From a bacterium (lineage in GTDB: Bacteria; Armatimonadota; Chthonomonadetes; Chthonomonadales; JAMCWF01), in NCBI GenBank assembly GCA_021842405.1, contig JAKBZR010000023.1, forward strand, positions 1-38,561: DNA of 38,561 nt, written 5' to 3'. The number at the start of each line of letters is the position of its first letter. The stretch's first letter is position 1. Both the position numbers and the translations under genes were made by a program. The notes beneath the pieces were generated by a model, which was not told where the DNA came from, searched no databases, and worked only from the letters and a program-made list of their open reading frames with translations. This document shows positions 1-8,447 of the stretch, piece by piece.

Positions 1-2
1 TG

Positions 3-440
3 GAAGCGGTTGCTGGTTCTCCTGGTTTAGGAAATCCCAAAGCCTTTATTCCGGTGGATGCCCGCTATCGTCATAAGGAGTACCCCAACATCTATGCAGT
101 GGGGGTGGCGGTTGCGCTGCCGCCGGCCGATGCTACGCCGGTGCCGGTCAACTTTCCGAAGACCGGCCACATGACGGAGCAGATGGCGAAAATCGCGGCG
201 AAAAGCATCGCCGGCAAAATTCAAGACCGGGACGGGGATCCCACCGATCTCTTCGTGGAGTGCATTATGGATATGGGAGATAAAGGCGCTCACATGGTGG
301 CTGATCCCATTCGCCCGCCTCGGAATCGCAGTGAAATGAGCATTGGGAAACGCTGGCTCTGGGCGAAGCACGTTTTTGCGAGCTACTACCTCTGGCGGAT
401 GAAGCGCGGCGCGACCGGTAATTTGGGCTGGACATGGTAA
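3..440 (+). CDS. Sulfide:quinone oxidoreductase-like FAD flavoprotein, C-terminal part
   Basis: Partial gene, open at the left edge; about 145 C-terminal residues are visible. The stretch around YAVGVAVALPP followed by VPVNFPKTGHMTEQMAKIAA matches the C-terminal FAD/quinone region of sulfide:quinone oxidoreductases and related NAD(P)/FAD-dependent oxidoreductases. In that family the enzyme sits on the membrane, oxidises sulfide through active-site cysteines and passes electrons to quinone. The Rossmann domain and most catalytic cysteines lie outside the window, so the subtype and the real substrate cannot be confirmed. The protein ends in an Arg- and Trp-rich tail (RWLWAKHVFASYYLWRMKRG), plausible as a membrane-associated helix. 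A DsrE gene follows in the same direction 224 bp on, which fits a role in sulfur metabolism. Confidence 0.75.
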   Translation, partial: EAVAGSPGLGNPKAFIPVDARYRHKEYPNIYAVGVAVALPPADATPVPVNFPKTGHMTEQMAKIAAKSIAGKIQDRDGDPTDLFVECIMDMGDKGAHMVADPIRPPRNRSEMSIGKRWLWAKHVFASYYLWRMKRGATGNLGWTW

Positions 441-664
441 TCCGCTGAGAAGTCATCCGATTAGTTTAACGATGGGATAGCGGATCATCCGCCCGCCGTC
501 TTGCCATTCTCTCATCAATGCGGAAAACGGGAAATCCTACTCTTGCGATCTTATTTGTCCGCTACGCTGAATGGAAAAGGTGAGCGTTTACAATAAATGT
601 GGGGCACGGAATCCTATGCCCCTGCACATACAACAGATAGATAAAAAAAGGAAAGGGCGCCGAT

Positions 665-1012
665 TTGCAAGTTCTAATCATCCTGAACGACCCGCCTTAC
701 GGCACCGAGAGGAGCTATAACGGGTTACGCCTCGCCACCAATCTGATAAAGCAGGAAGAGACGGAGCTAACCGTCTTTTTGATGGCGGAGGCCGTATTTT
801 GCGCAAAGACCGGCCAAACGACGCCGGATGGCTACTACAATCTGGAGCGGATGTTGAAGCCGATTGTGCGGCGGGGCAAGGTTCTGCTTTGCGGCACCTG
901 TATGGATGCCCGCGGATTGGCCGAATCCGAGTTGGTGGAGGGTGCGCGCCGCAGCACAATGGTGGAGCTGACGGCGCTGACCCTATCGAGCGACCGGGTG
1001 CTAGTGTTTTAA
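665..1012 (+). CDS. DsrE/DsrF-like family protein
   Basis: 115 residues starting at TTG; the N-terminus MQVLIILNDPPYGTERSYNG is the usual DsrE start, and no ATG lies nearby. The leader just upstream has an AAAGGAAAGG ribosome-binding site. The motif LCGTCMDARGL near residues 79-89 carries the conserved cysteines of the small DsrE/YchN fold. Members take part in sulfur-relay or oligomeric sulfur-binding roles, and single-domain members beside flavoprotein sulfide oxidoreductases are common. The gene follows the SQR-like gene, so a shared sulfur role is likely, but the exact partner is unknown. The stop codon TAA at 1010-1012 is the outermost triplet of the inverted-repeat element that follows, so the C-terminus may have been set by that insertion. 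Confidence 0.85.
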   Translation: MQVLIILNDPPYGTERSYNGLRLATNLIKQEETELTVFLMAEAVFCAKTGQTTPDGYYNLERMLKPIVRRGKVLLCGTCMDARGLAESELVEGARRSTMVELTALTLSSDRVLVF

Positions 1013-1124
1013 GTGGATGTTGAAAATATTGTAATACCCATCGGATCGTCATTCCGCCTGCCTGCGGTAGGCAGGCGGGAATGACGAAGCGGTAGGATTC
1101 AGCGATTTTTTCAACAACCTCTTA
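1010..1124. repeat. MITE-like/REP-like palindromic element supplying both flanking stop codons
   Basis: About 115 bp. The left end TAAGTGGATGTTGAAAA (1010-1026) and the reverse complement of the right end, TAAGAGGTTGTTGAAAA (1124-1108), match at 15 of 17 positions. The centre at 1046-1087 is an almost perfect hairpin with arms TCGTCATTC(C)CGCCTGCCT and a GCGGT loop. The left end TAA is the dsrE stop, and the right end TAA, read on the minus strand, is the stop of the next convergent gene. The hairpin probably also acts as a two-way terminator. No transposase is seen, so this would be a non-autonomous element. Confidence 0.75.
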
Positions 1125-3218
1125 GGGCGGGCCGGGCCATTTCTGATGAACCAGCGAGGCACAGTAACCGCACTCATTTGTAACCTGGGCCATCATCTCC
1201 TTGCGCGCTACCGCTTCTTGCTTCGCGGTATAGAGAACCGCTCCCCCGTATGCGATCATAAACAGGCCGGCGATCAATATGCCGGAACGACTTAGACCGG
1301 TTACCAGCCCCACTGAGACCGGAACTCGATGCCTCCAGGATGTGATCATTGTCATAACAAAATACAAGAAAAGAGCGGCGAACAGCGCCGTAAAGATACA
1401 AAACAGTAACCAAGCGAGTGGTTGCTGAAATGAGATGGACATCAAGGGCTCGGGAATAAGACGAGGCTGCTGGAGAATGATCGCCATGGATACCACAACG
1501 CCGGCCACCGATATCGCAATTACCCCCAAGCCGACGATCAGTCCGGGAATTGATAGTACAAATATGATACCGCTGCGCCACAGATTCTTTCGTTTCAATA
1601 CTACGCCTACCAGCACGATAATCAACCCCAGAATAATCCAAATCTTAATTAAATTCACCGCGCTTATTAATTTGAATGAAAGCACTGCCGCCGTAATGAT
1701 CGCGGCGAGAAAACCGCCCCCGATTGACCAGCGGACATAAGCCGCCAGCGGACGCTTTTCCTGTATTGAATTCGCGCGAGACGCTGCCGTCGCAATGCCC
1801 GACAGCGCCAGCATCCAGAATGCGATCATTAAAAATGCGATGTCCACTCCCCAGTTATAGGTTAAACTGAGGAGCTGATGGAGTTGGGAGAACATCATTG
1901 TCTTTGTCCAGCGGCGCGCGATAGATAATGCAAGTTGACGGTCAGCGTTTTCTTTCTCCACCCGTTGAGCCTCTTTTGGCAGTCCGATCTTTCTTAAGTG
2001 AGCGGCATACCGCCGATAAATGCCGGAATTCAAGCGGTCTCGCTCTGCGGGTGTGAGATTCATTCTCTTGCTTTGCGGAACGGAGATCCCGTTCACTTGG
2101 TAAGCGCCGATGGCTGAGATCGCTATCCCAACCAGTGAGTGCATCAGGGGGCCTGGCTGAGCCCGCATCAGCCCGCCTAATTGGATCACGGCGTCTCGGA
2201 TTGCCGCCCCTTTCAGCGGGTACCCGCGCTGTTCCGCCTTGATCGCCTCGGAATGGGCGATTCGGGCTAATGAGCGTAGCGATGCATAGACGGAAAACCG
2301 ATATGTTACAGTCATAGCTGACGACCCAGCAATCGCTAGCGCGCTGCTTCGGCCAAAGGCAAGCCGAGCCAGCCGAATCTCGCCTAAATTCACATCGGTG
2401 GAATAGTCCTGCCACTTCGAGCAGTGGCTGATACGCTCCAGCATTTTCAACCCGGCGGCTTTTTGTCCTTTGGTAAACCGGATCATCGCTCGAATGGCCG
2501 GAAAGAACGCATTTTGGGGGTCTAACTTTTCGCCTTTGGCGGCCAGCTTATCCAGCCAGGCCAATATGTAGGGGTTCGGCGGCGGCATTCTCAATTTCGG
2601 AACCGGCACCTCAATGCCCGCCTTATTCTCGGTATACCCCCACTCCGGATTGACCTGGTCCGGGGACGCGAACTCCAAAATGGTTGCGTACAAGGCCGGA
2701 TTGTTTGGAAATCGAGTCAAGAGGTTGCACAGTCGCCGGAGCGCGCCGGATTCCATTGCGGTTACGTTTTCATTGATGGACGGGGCTGGGGGCGTGTAGC
2801 CGAATCCCTTACCGGGTGGCGGCTTCGAAGAGGGAGGCTTTTGCATGGGGTTGATTGAGCCGTGGGGAGGCATTATGGCGCCAGGAGGGGGCATCGTAGA
2901 ATAGGGGTAGCCGGCGCTTTTCCAGGCACTGGGGAAAATTCCGATCCCACTGAAGACATCTCCCACCTGTATCTGGTAGTCATTCGGATAGCGCTCAGCC
3001 ACTCTTACCAGCGCCCTGGTGTAATAAGGTGGGGGTGATTTCAAGGAGGCCCATGGGGCGCTGGTGAGCGCCGGCAGCGTTTCCGGTGACCGCAACAAAA
3101 CGGCGGTCCGTAATTGGTTTAAAACCAGCCAGCGGGTCATCGGCAAGATCAGAACGACCAGAAAGACAACCGCCGCAACTCCTAACGGTAAGTAACTCAA
3201 ATTCCCCCGTTTTGCCAT
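1122..3218 (-). CDS. Large membrane protein of unknown function
   Basis: 698 residues; I do not recognise the family. The start ATG at 3218 has an AAAGGTGG ribosome-binding site. One hydrophobic helix near residues 9-31 is followed by a long non-membrane part of about 400 residues with a Pro-rich stretch near residues 105-145 (MPPPGAIMPPHGS, PPSSKPPPGKG). That part looks helical and may be repeat-like. The last 230 residues carry several hydrophobic helices, the final one before a short tail containing CGYC, a possible metal or redox pair. A sensor, secretion or assembly role is possible but nothing shows it. It lies upstream of and in the same direction as nothing obvious; clpX ends about 300 bp away. 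The stop codon lies in the palindromic element described at 1010-1124. Confidence 0.8.
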   Translation of the reverse strand: MAKRGNLSYLPLGVAAVVFLVVLILPMTRWLVLNQLRTAVLLRSPETLPALTSAPWASLKSPPPYYTRALVRVAERYPNDYQIQVGDVFSGIGIFPSAWKSAGYPYSTMPPPGAIMPPHGSINPMQKPPSSKPPPGKGFGYTPPAPSINENVTAMESGALRRLCNLLTRFPNNPALYATILEFASPDQVNPEWGYTENKAGIEVPVPKLRMPPPNPYILAWLDKLAAKGEKLDPQNAFFPAIRAMIRFTKGQKAAGLKMLERISHCSKWQDYSTDVNLGEIRLARLAFGRSSALAIAGSSAMTVTYRFSVYASLRSLARIAHSEAIKAEQRGYPLKGAAIRDAVIQLGGLMRAQPGPLMHSLVGIAISAIGAYQVNGISVPQSKRMNLTPAERDRLNSGIYRRYAAHLRKIGLPKEAQRVEKENADRQLALSIARRWTKTMMFSQLHQLLSLTYNWGVDIAFLMIAFWMLALSGIATAASRANSIQEKRPLAAYVRWSIGGGFLAAIITAAVLSFKLISAVNLIKIWIILGLIIVLVGVVLKRKNLWRSGIIFVLSIPGLIVGLGVIAISVAGVVVSMAIILQQPRLIPEPLMSISFQQPLAWLLFCIFTALFAALFLYFVMTMITSWRHRVPVSVGLVTGLSRSGILIAGLFMIAYGGAVLYTAKQEAVARKEMMAQVTNECGYCASLVHQKWPGPP

Positions 3219-3259
3219 TTCCGGCCACCTTTCCGCTTAAAACCATATCAATTGAAAGA

Positions 3260-3400
3260 GTTCAGTTCTACGGGAATAATTTACGACAATATTGAATGCC
3301 CCCCAGCCTGGCCTCCCCCCTCGTAGGGGGTAGAGGCGATCCTCTGTGGTCGCCCGACATTCAGCCGGGTTCAAACAATCAACGTTGTTCTCAATAAACT
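3260..3400. repeat. Degenerate member of the GTTCAG inverted-repeat family
   Basis: The left arm GTTCAGTTCTACGGGAATAA at 3260-3279 continues with TTTACGACAATATTG, close to the arm of the element at 7501-7636. A short hairpin CCCCCTCGTAGGGGG follows near 3315-3330, and then a second palindromic piece, GAGGCGA ... TCGCCC, near 3332-3356. A clear right arm ending in CTGAAC is missing, so this is a decayed or truncated copy. It fills most of the gap between the unknown membrane protein gene and the end of clpX. Confidence 0.55.
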
Positions 3401-3515
3401 TACCGCCCGGCTTTAAGGTTTTTTGGCGTCGAGATACACCGGGAGGATGCCTGAGCTCATTGATCGTGGTGAATAGATTATATCCTGAGTAATAAATATC
3501 AAAATTAAGTAGGAA

Positions 3516-4787
3516 TTAGCTCGCCTGGCGCAGGTCGCTAGTGGTCAAAATGGTCGGATCCTGGCGTTTTTCGACCGTATCGGCGCTCACAATGCAACGC
3601 CGAACGTTTTTTGTGGAAGGAATCTCATACATAATGTTCACCATCACCTCCTCGATGATGGTTCGGAGCGCGCGCGCGCCGGTGCTTCTCTGCATGGCTT
3701 CATGCGCGATCGCAACAAGCGCATCATCGGTAAACTCAAGCTCGACGCCGTCATATTCAAAAAACTTCTGATACTGCTTAACCAGTGAGTTTTTTGGCTC
3801 GATCAAGATACGAACCAGAGTGGCCTCATCCAGTGAGTCGAGGGTGGCCACCACTGGGAGTCGGCCAATAAATTCGGGAATCAAGCCGAATTTTAGTAGA
3901 TCTTCCGGAAGCACATGTGCCAGCAACGCGCCTCGATTGATTTCCCGCTCCTTGCCGGAAGCGACGTTCGCCCTAAAACCGAGCGGGCGCGAGCTTACAC
4001 GATGCTCGATGATGCGATCCAGTCCTTCAAAAGCGCCGCCGCAAATGAACAAGATGTTGGTGGTGTCAATCGGTACGTATTCCTGCTGAGGGTGTTTGCG
4101 GCCGCCTTGGGGCGGTACGTTGGCAACGGTGCCCTCTAAAATTTTAAGGAGCGCCTGCTGAACTCCTTCACCCGATACATCGCGTGTGATGCTGGGGTTG
4201 TCCGTTTTTCGAGTGATTTTATCAATCTCATCAATATAGACGATGCCACGCTGAGCATTGCGCACCGTTTTGCTGATATCGTCATCTATCGCAGATGCCT
4301 GGATCAATTTCAGCAAAATATTTTCCACATCTTCGCCCACATAACCGGCTTCGGTGAGCGAGGTGGCATCAGCGATGGCAAATGGAACGTTTAAAATCCG
4401 GGCCAGGGTCTGCGCCAGCAGAGTTTTGCCCGAGCCGGTGGGGCCGATTAAAAGGATGTTGCTCTTCTGCAGCTCAACATCCTGACGAGGGCTGTTTATC
4501 CGCTTGAAATGATTGTAGACGGCGACCGAGAGGATTCGCTTGGATTGCTCCTGGCCGACCACATATTGATTGAGAAGACGGTGAAGGTCTTTGGGCTTGT
4601 AGTTGTTATTTGGGGTTGCGGCAGCGGTGCTCTCGTTTGAACGCTGCTCAGCCAACAGAATGTCATTGCACGATTCAATGCACTCGGCACAGACGCCGCC
4701 ATAGGTGCCGACGATCAATTTTTTGGCCTGTTCACGGGTGCAGCCACATAAGACGCATCGAAGCGTATTTCGGTCCGCCGATCGCAT
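3516..4787 (-). CDS. clpX: ATP-dependent Clp protease ATP-binding subunit ClpX
   Basis: 423 residues, the usual ClpX length. The N-terminal zinc-binding domain has Cys11, Cys14, Cys33 and Cys36 for substrate and adaptor docking. The AAA+ core shows Walker A GPTGSGKT (115-122), pore loop GYVG (148-151), Walker B IVYIDEID (182-189), an RKH loop (230-232) and the sensor region [12 protein letters not shown] (301-312). A ClpP-docking loop appears as LGF (269-271), the counterpart of IGF. ClpX is a cytosolic hexamer that unfolds tagged proteins and feeds them to ClpP. It lies 113 bp downstream of clpP, in the conserved order tig-clpP-clpX. All key residues are present. No clear terminator was seen behind it. 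Confidence 0.97.
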   Translation of the reverse strand: MRSADRNTLRCVLCGCTREQAKKLIVGTYGGVCAECIESCNDILLAEQRSNESTAAATPNNNYKPKDLHRLLNQYVVGQEQSKRILSVAVYNHFKRINSPRQDVELQKSNILLIGPTGSGKTLLAQTLARILNVPFAIADATSLTEAGYVGEDVENILLKLIQASAIDDDISKTVRNAQRGIVYIDEIDKITRKTDNPSITRDVSGEGVQQALLKILEGTVANVPPQGGRKHPQQEYVPIDTTNILFICGGAFEGLDRIIEHRVSSRPLGFRANVASGKEREINRGALLAHVLPEDLLKFGLIPEFIGRLPVVATLDSLDEATLVRILIEPKNSLVKQYQKFFEYDGVELEFTDDALVAIAHEAMQRSTGARALRTIIEEVMVNIMYEIPSTKNVRRCIVSADTVEKRQDPTILTTSDLRQAS

Positions 4788-4900
4788 TAAGGAAGACCTT
4801 TCATAGTATGTATTTATTTATCGTGGATGATCGCTAATAAAGCCGCCTCAGCCATCCGACCTGAAACCCGACGATGCCTCGTTAGCGACTCATTATCGGG

Positions 4901-5509
4901 TTATCGGGCCGCTTTTTCCAATATCTTATCTATAATGCCATATTCAAGTGCTTCTTCAGCCGACATCCAATAGTCCCGGTCACAATCCCGCAGAACTTTT
5001 TCGATGGGTTGGTTGGTGTGGCGAGCCAGAATCTGCATCAGGGTATCGTGTGCGCGGTTCATCTCCTCAAGCCGGATTCGAGCATCGGTCACGGTGCCCT
5101 CATAACCGCCGCTGACCTGATGCATCATGACGCGGGTATGGGGCAGGCAATACCGCTTCCCGGGCGATCCACCGGCCAGGAGAATCGCTCCCATCGAGGC
5201 CGCCATTCCAACGCAGATGGTGGCCACATCACACTTCACGATCTGGAAGGTGTCGTAGATGGCAAGGCCGGAGGTAACGGAGCCGCCCGGCGTGTTGATG
5301 TAGACATCAATATCGCTGTCCGGATCTTCACGCTCCAGGAAAAGCAGCTCGGCGATGATCAGATTGGCCAGATGGTCGTCAATCGGCTCCCCGATAAAGA
5401 GGATACGATCCTTCAGCAGTCGTGAGTAGATATCGTAGGCGCGTTCGCCGCGGGCGCTTTGCTCAACGACCATTGGAATGACGCTTTGAATCGGCTTGTT
5501 ATCATACAT
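4901..5509 (-). CDS. clpP: ATP-dependent Clp protease proteolytic subunit ClpP
   Basis: 202 residues when started at ATG 5509, chosen because GAGGAG sits 6 bases upstream; the longer reading begins with TTG at 5530 without a comparable site. ClpP forms the two-ring serine peptidase barrel that pairs with ClpX or ClpA. The catalytic triad is in place: Ser105 in VGMAASMG, His130 in VMMHQ and Asp179 in DRDYWMS. The N-terminus [32 protein letters not shown]-type region (first 20 residues quoted: [20 protein letters not shown]) is the usual mature start, so the propeptide is very short. It begins 26 bp after the end of tig and is followed by clpX, so the three are probably co-expressed. Confidence 0.96.
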   Translation of the reverse strand: MYDNKPIQSVIPMVVEQSARGERAYDIYSRLLKDRILFIGEPIDDHLANLIIAELLFLEREDPDSDIDVYINTPGGSVTSGLAIYDTFQIVKCDVATICVGMAASMGAILLAGGSPGKRYCLPHTRVMMHQVSGGYEGTVTDARIRLEEMNRAHDTLMQILARHTNQPIEKVLRDCDRDYWMSAEEALEYGIIDKILEKAAR

Positions 5510-5535
5510 CGGCTGCTCCTCTATTGCCAAGAAAT

Positions 5536-6891
5536 CTATGGGGTAGGTGCTGGATCATCGGATGTTTCGTCAGCGAGCGCTTCCGTTTCCAATGGATCGA
5601 GCTCAAGCTGCTTCTTTTCGCTCTTTTCCCTGTCCTCAGGAACGTCCGTGATGCTCGCCCTGCTCAACAGCTCTTGGTACAGTTTATCCCGTTTCAGCAG
5701 TGAAATGATCTCGTCCCGAGAGTGCGGATCTCGCTTATTGAGGTTCAGCTCATTTTGTATCTCAGCATCAATTTCGGCTTCAGTGACTTCGATCTTGAGT
5801 TCCTCGATCAGCTCCTGTTCGATGAGGTAGCGGTTTACACGGTCAACCGCCGATTTTTCAAGGCTCTCTTGCATCTCATCCAGCGTCATTTTTGTCTCTT
5901 CCAGATATTTAGCGACGGATGATCCCTCTTGTTCGAGACGCTGCTTAAAATTTCGGAACGAGTTATTGAACGCTCTTTGCTTGAGCTCCGGTGGGATGTT
6001 GATGGTGGATGATTCGGCGATCTGGTCAATCACCCGGTATCGTAGTATGGAGTCCGAGAGCTTTTCATAAGATTCGGCAAGCTGCCGGCGAATAAGCTCG
6101 CGGAACTCCTGAACCGAGTTGCAACCCAAATTCGCGGCCGCAAACTCATCGTTCAGCTCCGGAAGCTGTTTCTGATTTAGGCTGTGCAACTGGACTGCGC
6201 ACTGAACGCTCTTGCCGCGCAGCGATTCGACGCTGAAATCTTCCGGCAGGAGTGTTTCAAATTCTTTCTTTTCTCCCTCTTTTTGGCCGATCAACTGCTC
6301 ATCCAGCCAGGGAAAGGTTTGGCCGACCACGATAAATTCTCGAGATTCAAACGGTTCCGAGCCATCGTTCGGCGCGAAGGATATCTCCGCCACCGCCAGA
6401 TCTCCGGCCTCCGCGCCCCGGTCGGTTACCGGGACCAGCCGCGTGTAGCGGGACATTTGAGATCTGACCTGCTCGTCAATTTCCTCTTCGGATACCGTAT
6501 AGACCGTGCGCTCCAGATCGAAATGATCGTGGGGACCCAGTGTAATCGAAGGCGGAAGCTCGATGGTGGCTTCAAACTCGAATGGCTGTCCATTGACAGC
6601 CAAATCCCCTTCGTAATGGGGGTAGGTATATGGATTGAGGTTCTCCTTTTCCATCGCTTCCAAGATTGCCGGCTGCACCAGCTTTGAGGTCGCTCTTTTC
6701 CTGACTTTATCCGTGTCCACATAGCGCTCCAGTATCGGACGCGGAGCTTTTCCCTTGCGAAAGCCGGGAACCTGAACGGCGGTGGCATAGTCTTGAAAGG
6801 CCTTGTCGAAGGCCTTTTTCACTTCCTCTTCCTCAATCGTAATATGGAGCGCAACCTCGCAGGGGTTTTTGCGCTCAGCGGTAAACTGCAT
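5536..6891 (-). CDS. tig: Trigger factor, ribosome-bound chaperone and peptidyl-prolyl isomerase
   Basis: 451 residues. The N-terminal ribosome-binding domain contains the signature GFRKGKAP at 43-50, used to dock on protein L23. An FKBP-type PPIase domain follows at about 150-240 ([13 protein letters not shown], with DDG-like loops), and the long helical C-terminal arms form the chaperone cradle. The tail is acidic and ends in PAPTP. It binds nascent chains at the ribosome exit. ATG 6891 has GAGG about 10 bases upstream. It is the first gene of tig-clpP-clpX. Two tRNA genes precede it by 148 bp on the same strand, so the strong tRNA promoter at 7316-7345 may also feed this operon. Confidence 0.96.
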   Translation of the reverse strand: MQFTAERKNPCEVALHITIEEEEVKKAFDKAFQDYATAVQVPGFRKGKAPRPILERYVDTDKVRKRATSKLVQPAILEAMEKENLNPYTYPHYEGDLAVNGQPFEFEATIELPPSITLGPHDHFDLERTVYTVSEEEIDEQVRSQMSRYTRLVPVTDRGAEAGDLAVAEISFAPNDGSEPFESREFIVVGQTFPWLDEQLIGQKEGEKKEFETLLPEDFSVESLRGKSVQCAVQLHSLNQKQLPELNDEFAAANLGCNSVQEFRELIRRQLAESYEKLSDSILRYRVIDQIAESSTINIPPELKQRAFNNSFRNFKQRLEQEGSSVAKYLEETKMTLDEMQESLEKSAVDRVNRYLIEQELIEELKIEVTEAEIDAEIQNELNLNKRDPHSRDEIISLLKRDKLYQELLSRASITDVPEDREKSEKKQLELDPLETEALADETSDDPAPTP

Positions 6892-7039
6892 GGTTATTTA
6901 ATCCTCTAAACCGGATTTGATTCGTGATGGCGATACTAATTCGCTGCTAGTACCACCGAATGGTCAGGCCATTAAACCAACTCAGGAGCAGGCCACCCGT
7001 GATTGGAGTGTATCGCTGCTCCTGGTAAGATGTTTCAAA

Positions 7040-7114
7040 TGGAGCGGGAGACGGGTTTCGAACCCGCGGCCTTCTGCATGGCAAGCAGACGCTCTACCAC
7101 TGAGCTACTCCCGC
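7040..7114 (-). tRNA. tRNA-Gly(GCC)
   Basis: Cloverleaf on the minus strand. The acceptor stem GCGGGAG/CTCCCGC is fully paired, the D stem is GCTC/GAGC, the anticodon stem TCTGC/GCAGA encloses loop TTGCCAT with anticodon GCC, and the T arm GCGGGTTCGAACCCGT is present. The 3' CCA is encoded (7042-7040). It lies 35 bp behind tRNA-Leu(UAG), and both are probably cut from one transcript. Confidence 0.97.
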
Positions 7115-7149
7115 ATGGCTTCGTACTTGATAATTGGCGGCGTATCATC

Positions 7150-7231
7150 TGGGCGAGAGGAGACTCGAACTCCTATGCCTTGCGGCACTGGCTCCTAAGG
7201 CCAGCGTGTATACCAATTTCACCACTCGCCC
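7150..7231 (-). tRNA. tRNA-Leu(TAG)
   Basis: A long class II tRNA. Acceptor stem GGGCGAG/CTCGCCC, anticodon stem CTGGC/GCCAG with loop CTTAGGA (anticodon UAG, reads CUA), a variable arm TGCCGCAAGGCA, and T arm GGAGTTCGAGTCTCC. Discriminator base A is followed by GAT, so CCA is not encoded, unlike the other three tRNAs in the window. First gene of the tRNA pair, behind the promoter at 7316-7345. Confidence 0.97.
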
Positions 7232-7315
7232 ATGCTTATTTTTAACACTAAGGGAAATTCCAGCCAGTGGCTAAGCGGATTAAGGCCCCACCTCCCAGCC
7301 TATCAGCCGACGATA

Positions 7316-7345
7316 AGTATAGCATAGGGCTATCACGATCGTCAA
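7316..7345 (-). promoter_or_regulatory. Sigma70-type promoter of the tRNA-Leu/tRNA-Gly unit
   Basis: Read on the minus strand: TTGACG (7345-7340), 18 bp, then TATACT (7321-7316). Transcription would start near 7309, about 78 bases before tRNA-Leu. A repeat element begins only about 8 bp upstream of the -35 box, so any upstream promoter element has probably been replaced by it. Confidence 0.75.
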
Positions 7346-7352
7346 CTTTTCG

Positions 7353-7486
7353 CGTAACAGTTCAGTTTTATGGGAATGATTTTCGTTCGCCCCCACCCCA
7401 GCCCTCCCCGCAAGCGGGGAGGGTGTTGATTATTGCTATAGGGGTAAAGCCTGCTGCCTAAATTACCCAGAGAACTGAACTCATTC
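7353..7486. repeat. GTTCAG family inverted-repeat element, copy 1
   Basis: Core 121 bp at 7360-7480: left end GTTCAGTTTTATGGGAATGA, right end CCCAGAGAACTGAAC. The centre CCCTCCCCGC AA GCGGGGAGGG (7402-7423) is a strong GC hairpin. It differs from the copy at 32415-32535 at only 6 of 121 positions. TTTTCG occurs on both sides (7347-7352 and 7490-7495), a possible degenerate target duplication. No coding potential. Confidence 0.85.
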
Positions 7487-7500
7487 CAATTTTCGAAACA

Positions 7501-7636
7501 GTTCAGTTTTCGGGGAATGATTTATGGCAGCATTGGTCGTCCCCCAGTCCCTCTTAATCCCCTCCCCCGTTTACGGGGGAGGGTTAGGGTGGGGGTGCAT
7601 CCAATATGGTCGTAAATGATTCCCACAGAACTGAAC
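7501..7636. repeat. GTTCAG family inverted-repeat element, copy 2, full palindrome
   Basis: 136 bp with 36-bp terminal inverted repeats (7501-7536 and 7601-7636) matching at 27 of 36 positions; ends GTTCAGTTTTCGGGGAATGA and, inverted, GTTCAGTTCTGTGGGAATCA. A central hairpin CCTCCCCCGTTTACGGGGGAGG lies at 7561-7582. The arms are more distant from copy 1 than copy 1 is from the 32 kb copy, so this is a separate sub-family. It is a MITE-like form without a gene. Confidence 0.85.
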
Positions 7637-7640
7637 TCTT

Positions 7641-7673
7641 ACCCTCCTGCCTAAATTACCCAGAGAACTGAAC
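7641..7673. repeat. GTTCAG family, solo right end
   Basis: GCCTAAATTACCCAGAGAAC followed by TGAAC equals the right end of copies 1 and 3. With copies 1 and 2 it makes a 320-bp composite between the divergent tRNA and ndk units. It could be the remnant of an older copy that copy 2 entered. Its tail GTTACA is in the position of a -35 box for ndk. Confidence 0.7.
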
Positions 7674-7674
7674 T

Positions 7675-7702
7675 GTTACACCGCCGGTAGATGGCGTATA
7701 AT
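7675..7702 (+). promoter_or_regulatory. Probable ndk promoter with -35 inside a repeat end
   Basis: A perfect -10 TATAAT at 7697-7702. The best -35 at a proper distance is GTTACA (7675-7680, 16 bp spacer, 4 of 6 consensus), which directly continues the repeat end ...CTGAAC. Transcription would start near 7709, giving a leader of about 93 bases. The -10 is convincing, the -35 is weak. Confidence 0.55.
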
Positions 7703-7801
7703 TCTACGGCATCTGGTTTTGCGTTGGGGCTGATGGCTTCATGGAGCCGATGATTGAGTTAGTTAATCGAAAATCTAAACGGATGGAGGTTGGAGGATTC
7801 A

Positions 7802-8218
7802 TTGGAACGAACATTTGTGATGATTAAGCCCGATGGGGTGGAGCGGCGGTTGATCGGGGAGATTATAAAGCGGTTTGAAAATCGAGGTCTCCATCTGGTC
7901 GGCATGAAGATGCTGAAGCCGAGCCGAGAGTTGGCGGAAAAGCACTACGCGGTTCACCGGGAAAAGCCATTCTTCAACGAGCTGGTGAGCTTTATCATCT
8001 CCGGCTCAGTGGTCGCGATGGTTTGGGAAGGGAACCGGGCGATTGGCCTGGTGCGCCAGATGATGGGCGCCCTCGAACCGCTACAGGCAGCACCCGGAAC
8101 CATCCGAGGGGACTTCACTACTGAGGTGCAGACCAACCTGGTGCACGGCAGTGACGGACCCGAAACGGCGGTGGCTGAAATTGCGCTCTGGTTCCAACCA
8201 GAAGAGCTGGTGCTTTAA
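7802..8218 (+). CDS. ndk: Nucleoside diphosphate kinase
   Basis: 138 residues when started at TTG 7802, five bases after GGAGG (7792-7796). The upstream in-frame TTG at 7790 touches a second GGAGG and is too close to use it. The N-terminus [20 protein letters not shown] is the family standard. NDK moves the terminal phosphate from ATP to other NDPs through a phospho-histidine; the active-site His115 sits in NLVHGSDG. The nucleotide-binding residues in VWEGNRAI and the GTIRGDF loop are present. Single gene, with a TATAAT -10 at 7697 and no clear terminator behind it. Confidence 0.96.
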   Translation: MERTFVMIKPDGVERRLIGEIIKRFENRGLHLVGMKMLKPSRELAEKHYAVHREKPFFNELVSFIISGSVVAMVWEGNRAIGLVRQMMGALEPLQAAPGTIRGDFTTEVQTNLVHGSDGPETAVAEIALWFQPEELVL

Positions 8219-8447
8219 TTTGGGCCGGTAATTCGTTTCGACCCAGTAATATTGCGGATAGGAAGACTACGGTCGAAGTGGAAAGACAGAATAGAGAAAG
8301 CCAAGAATACCTAAACCCGCCATGCCCCCGAATGAGGCGCTGCGGGCGTGATATTACACGCTTCTCTTTGTTGCTTCACTGGGTATCCATCTGGCTCGTC
8401 GCCAATGACGTGGAGACTCGTTGATATGGGAGGTAATTCAATAAGAC

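Noticed and set aside
3376-3430. Possible plus-strand terminator AGCCGGG ... CCCGGCT with a following T run
   Set aside because: Loop of more than 30 bases and no plus-strand gene to end there; more likely part of the degenerate repeat region.
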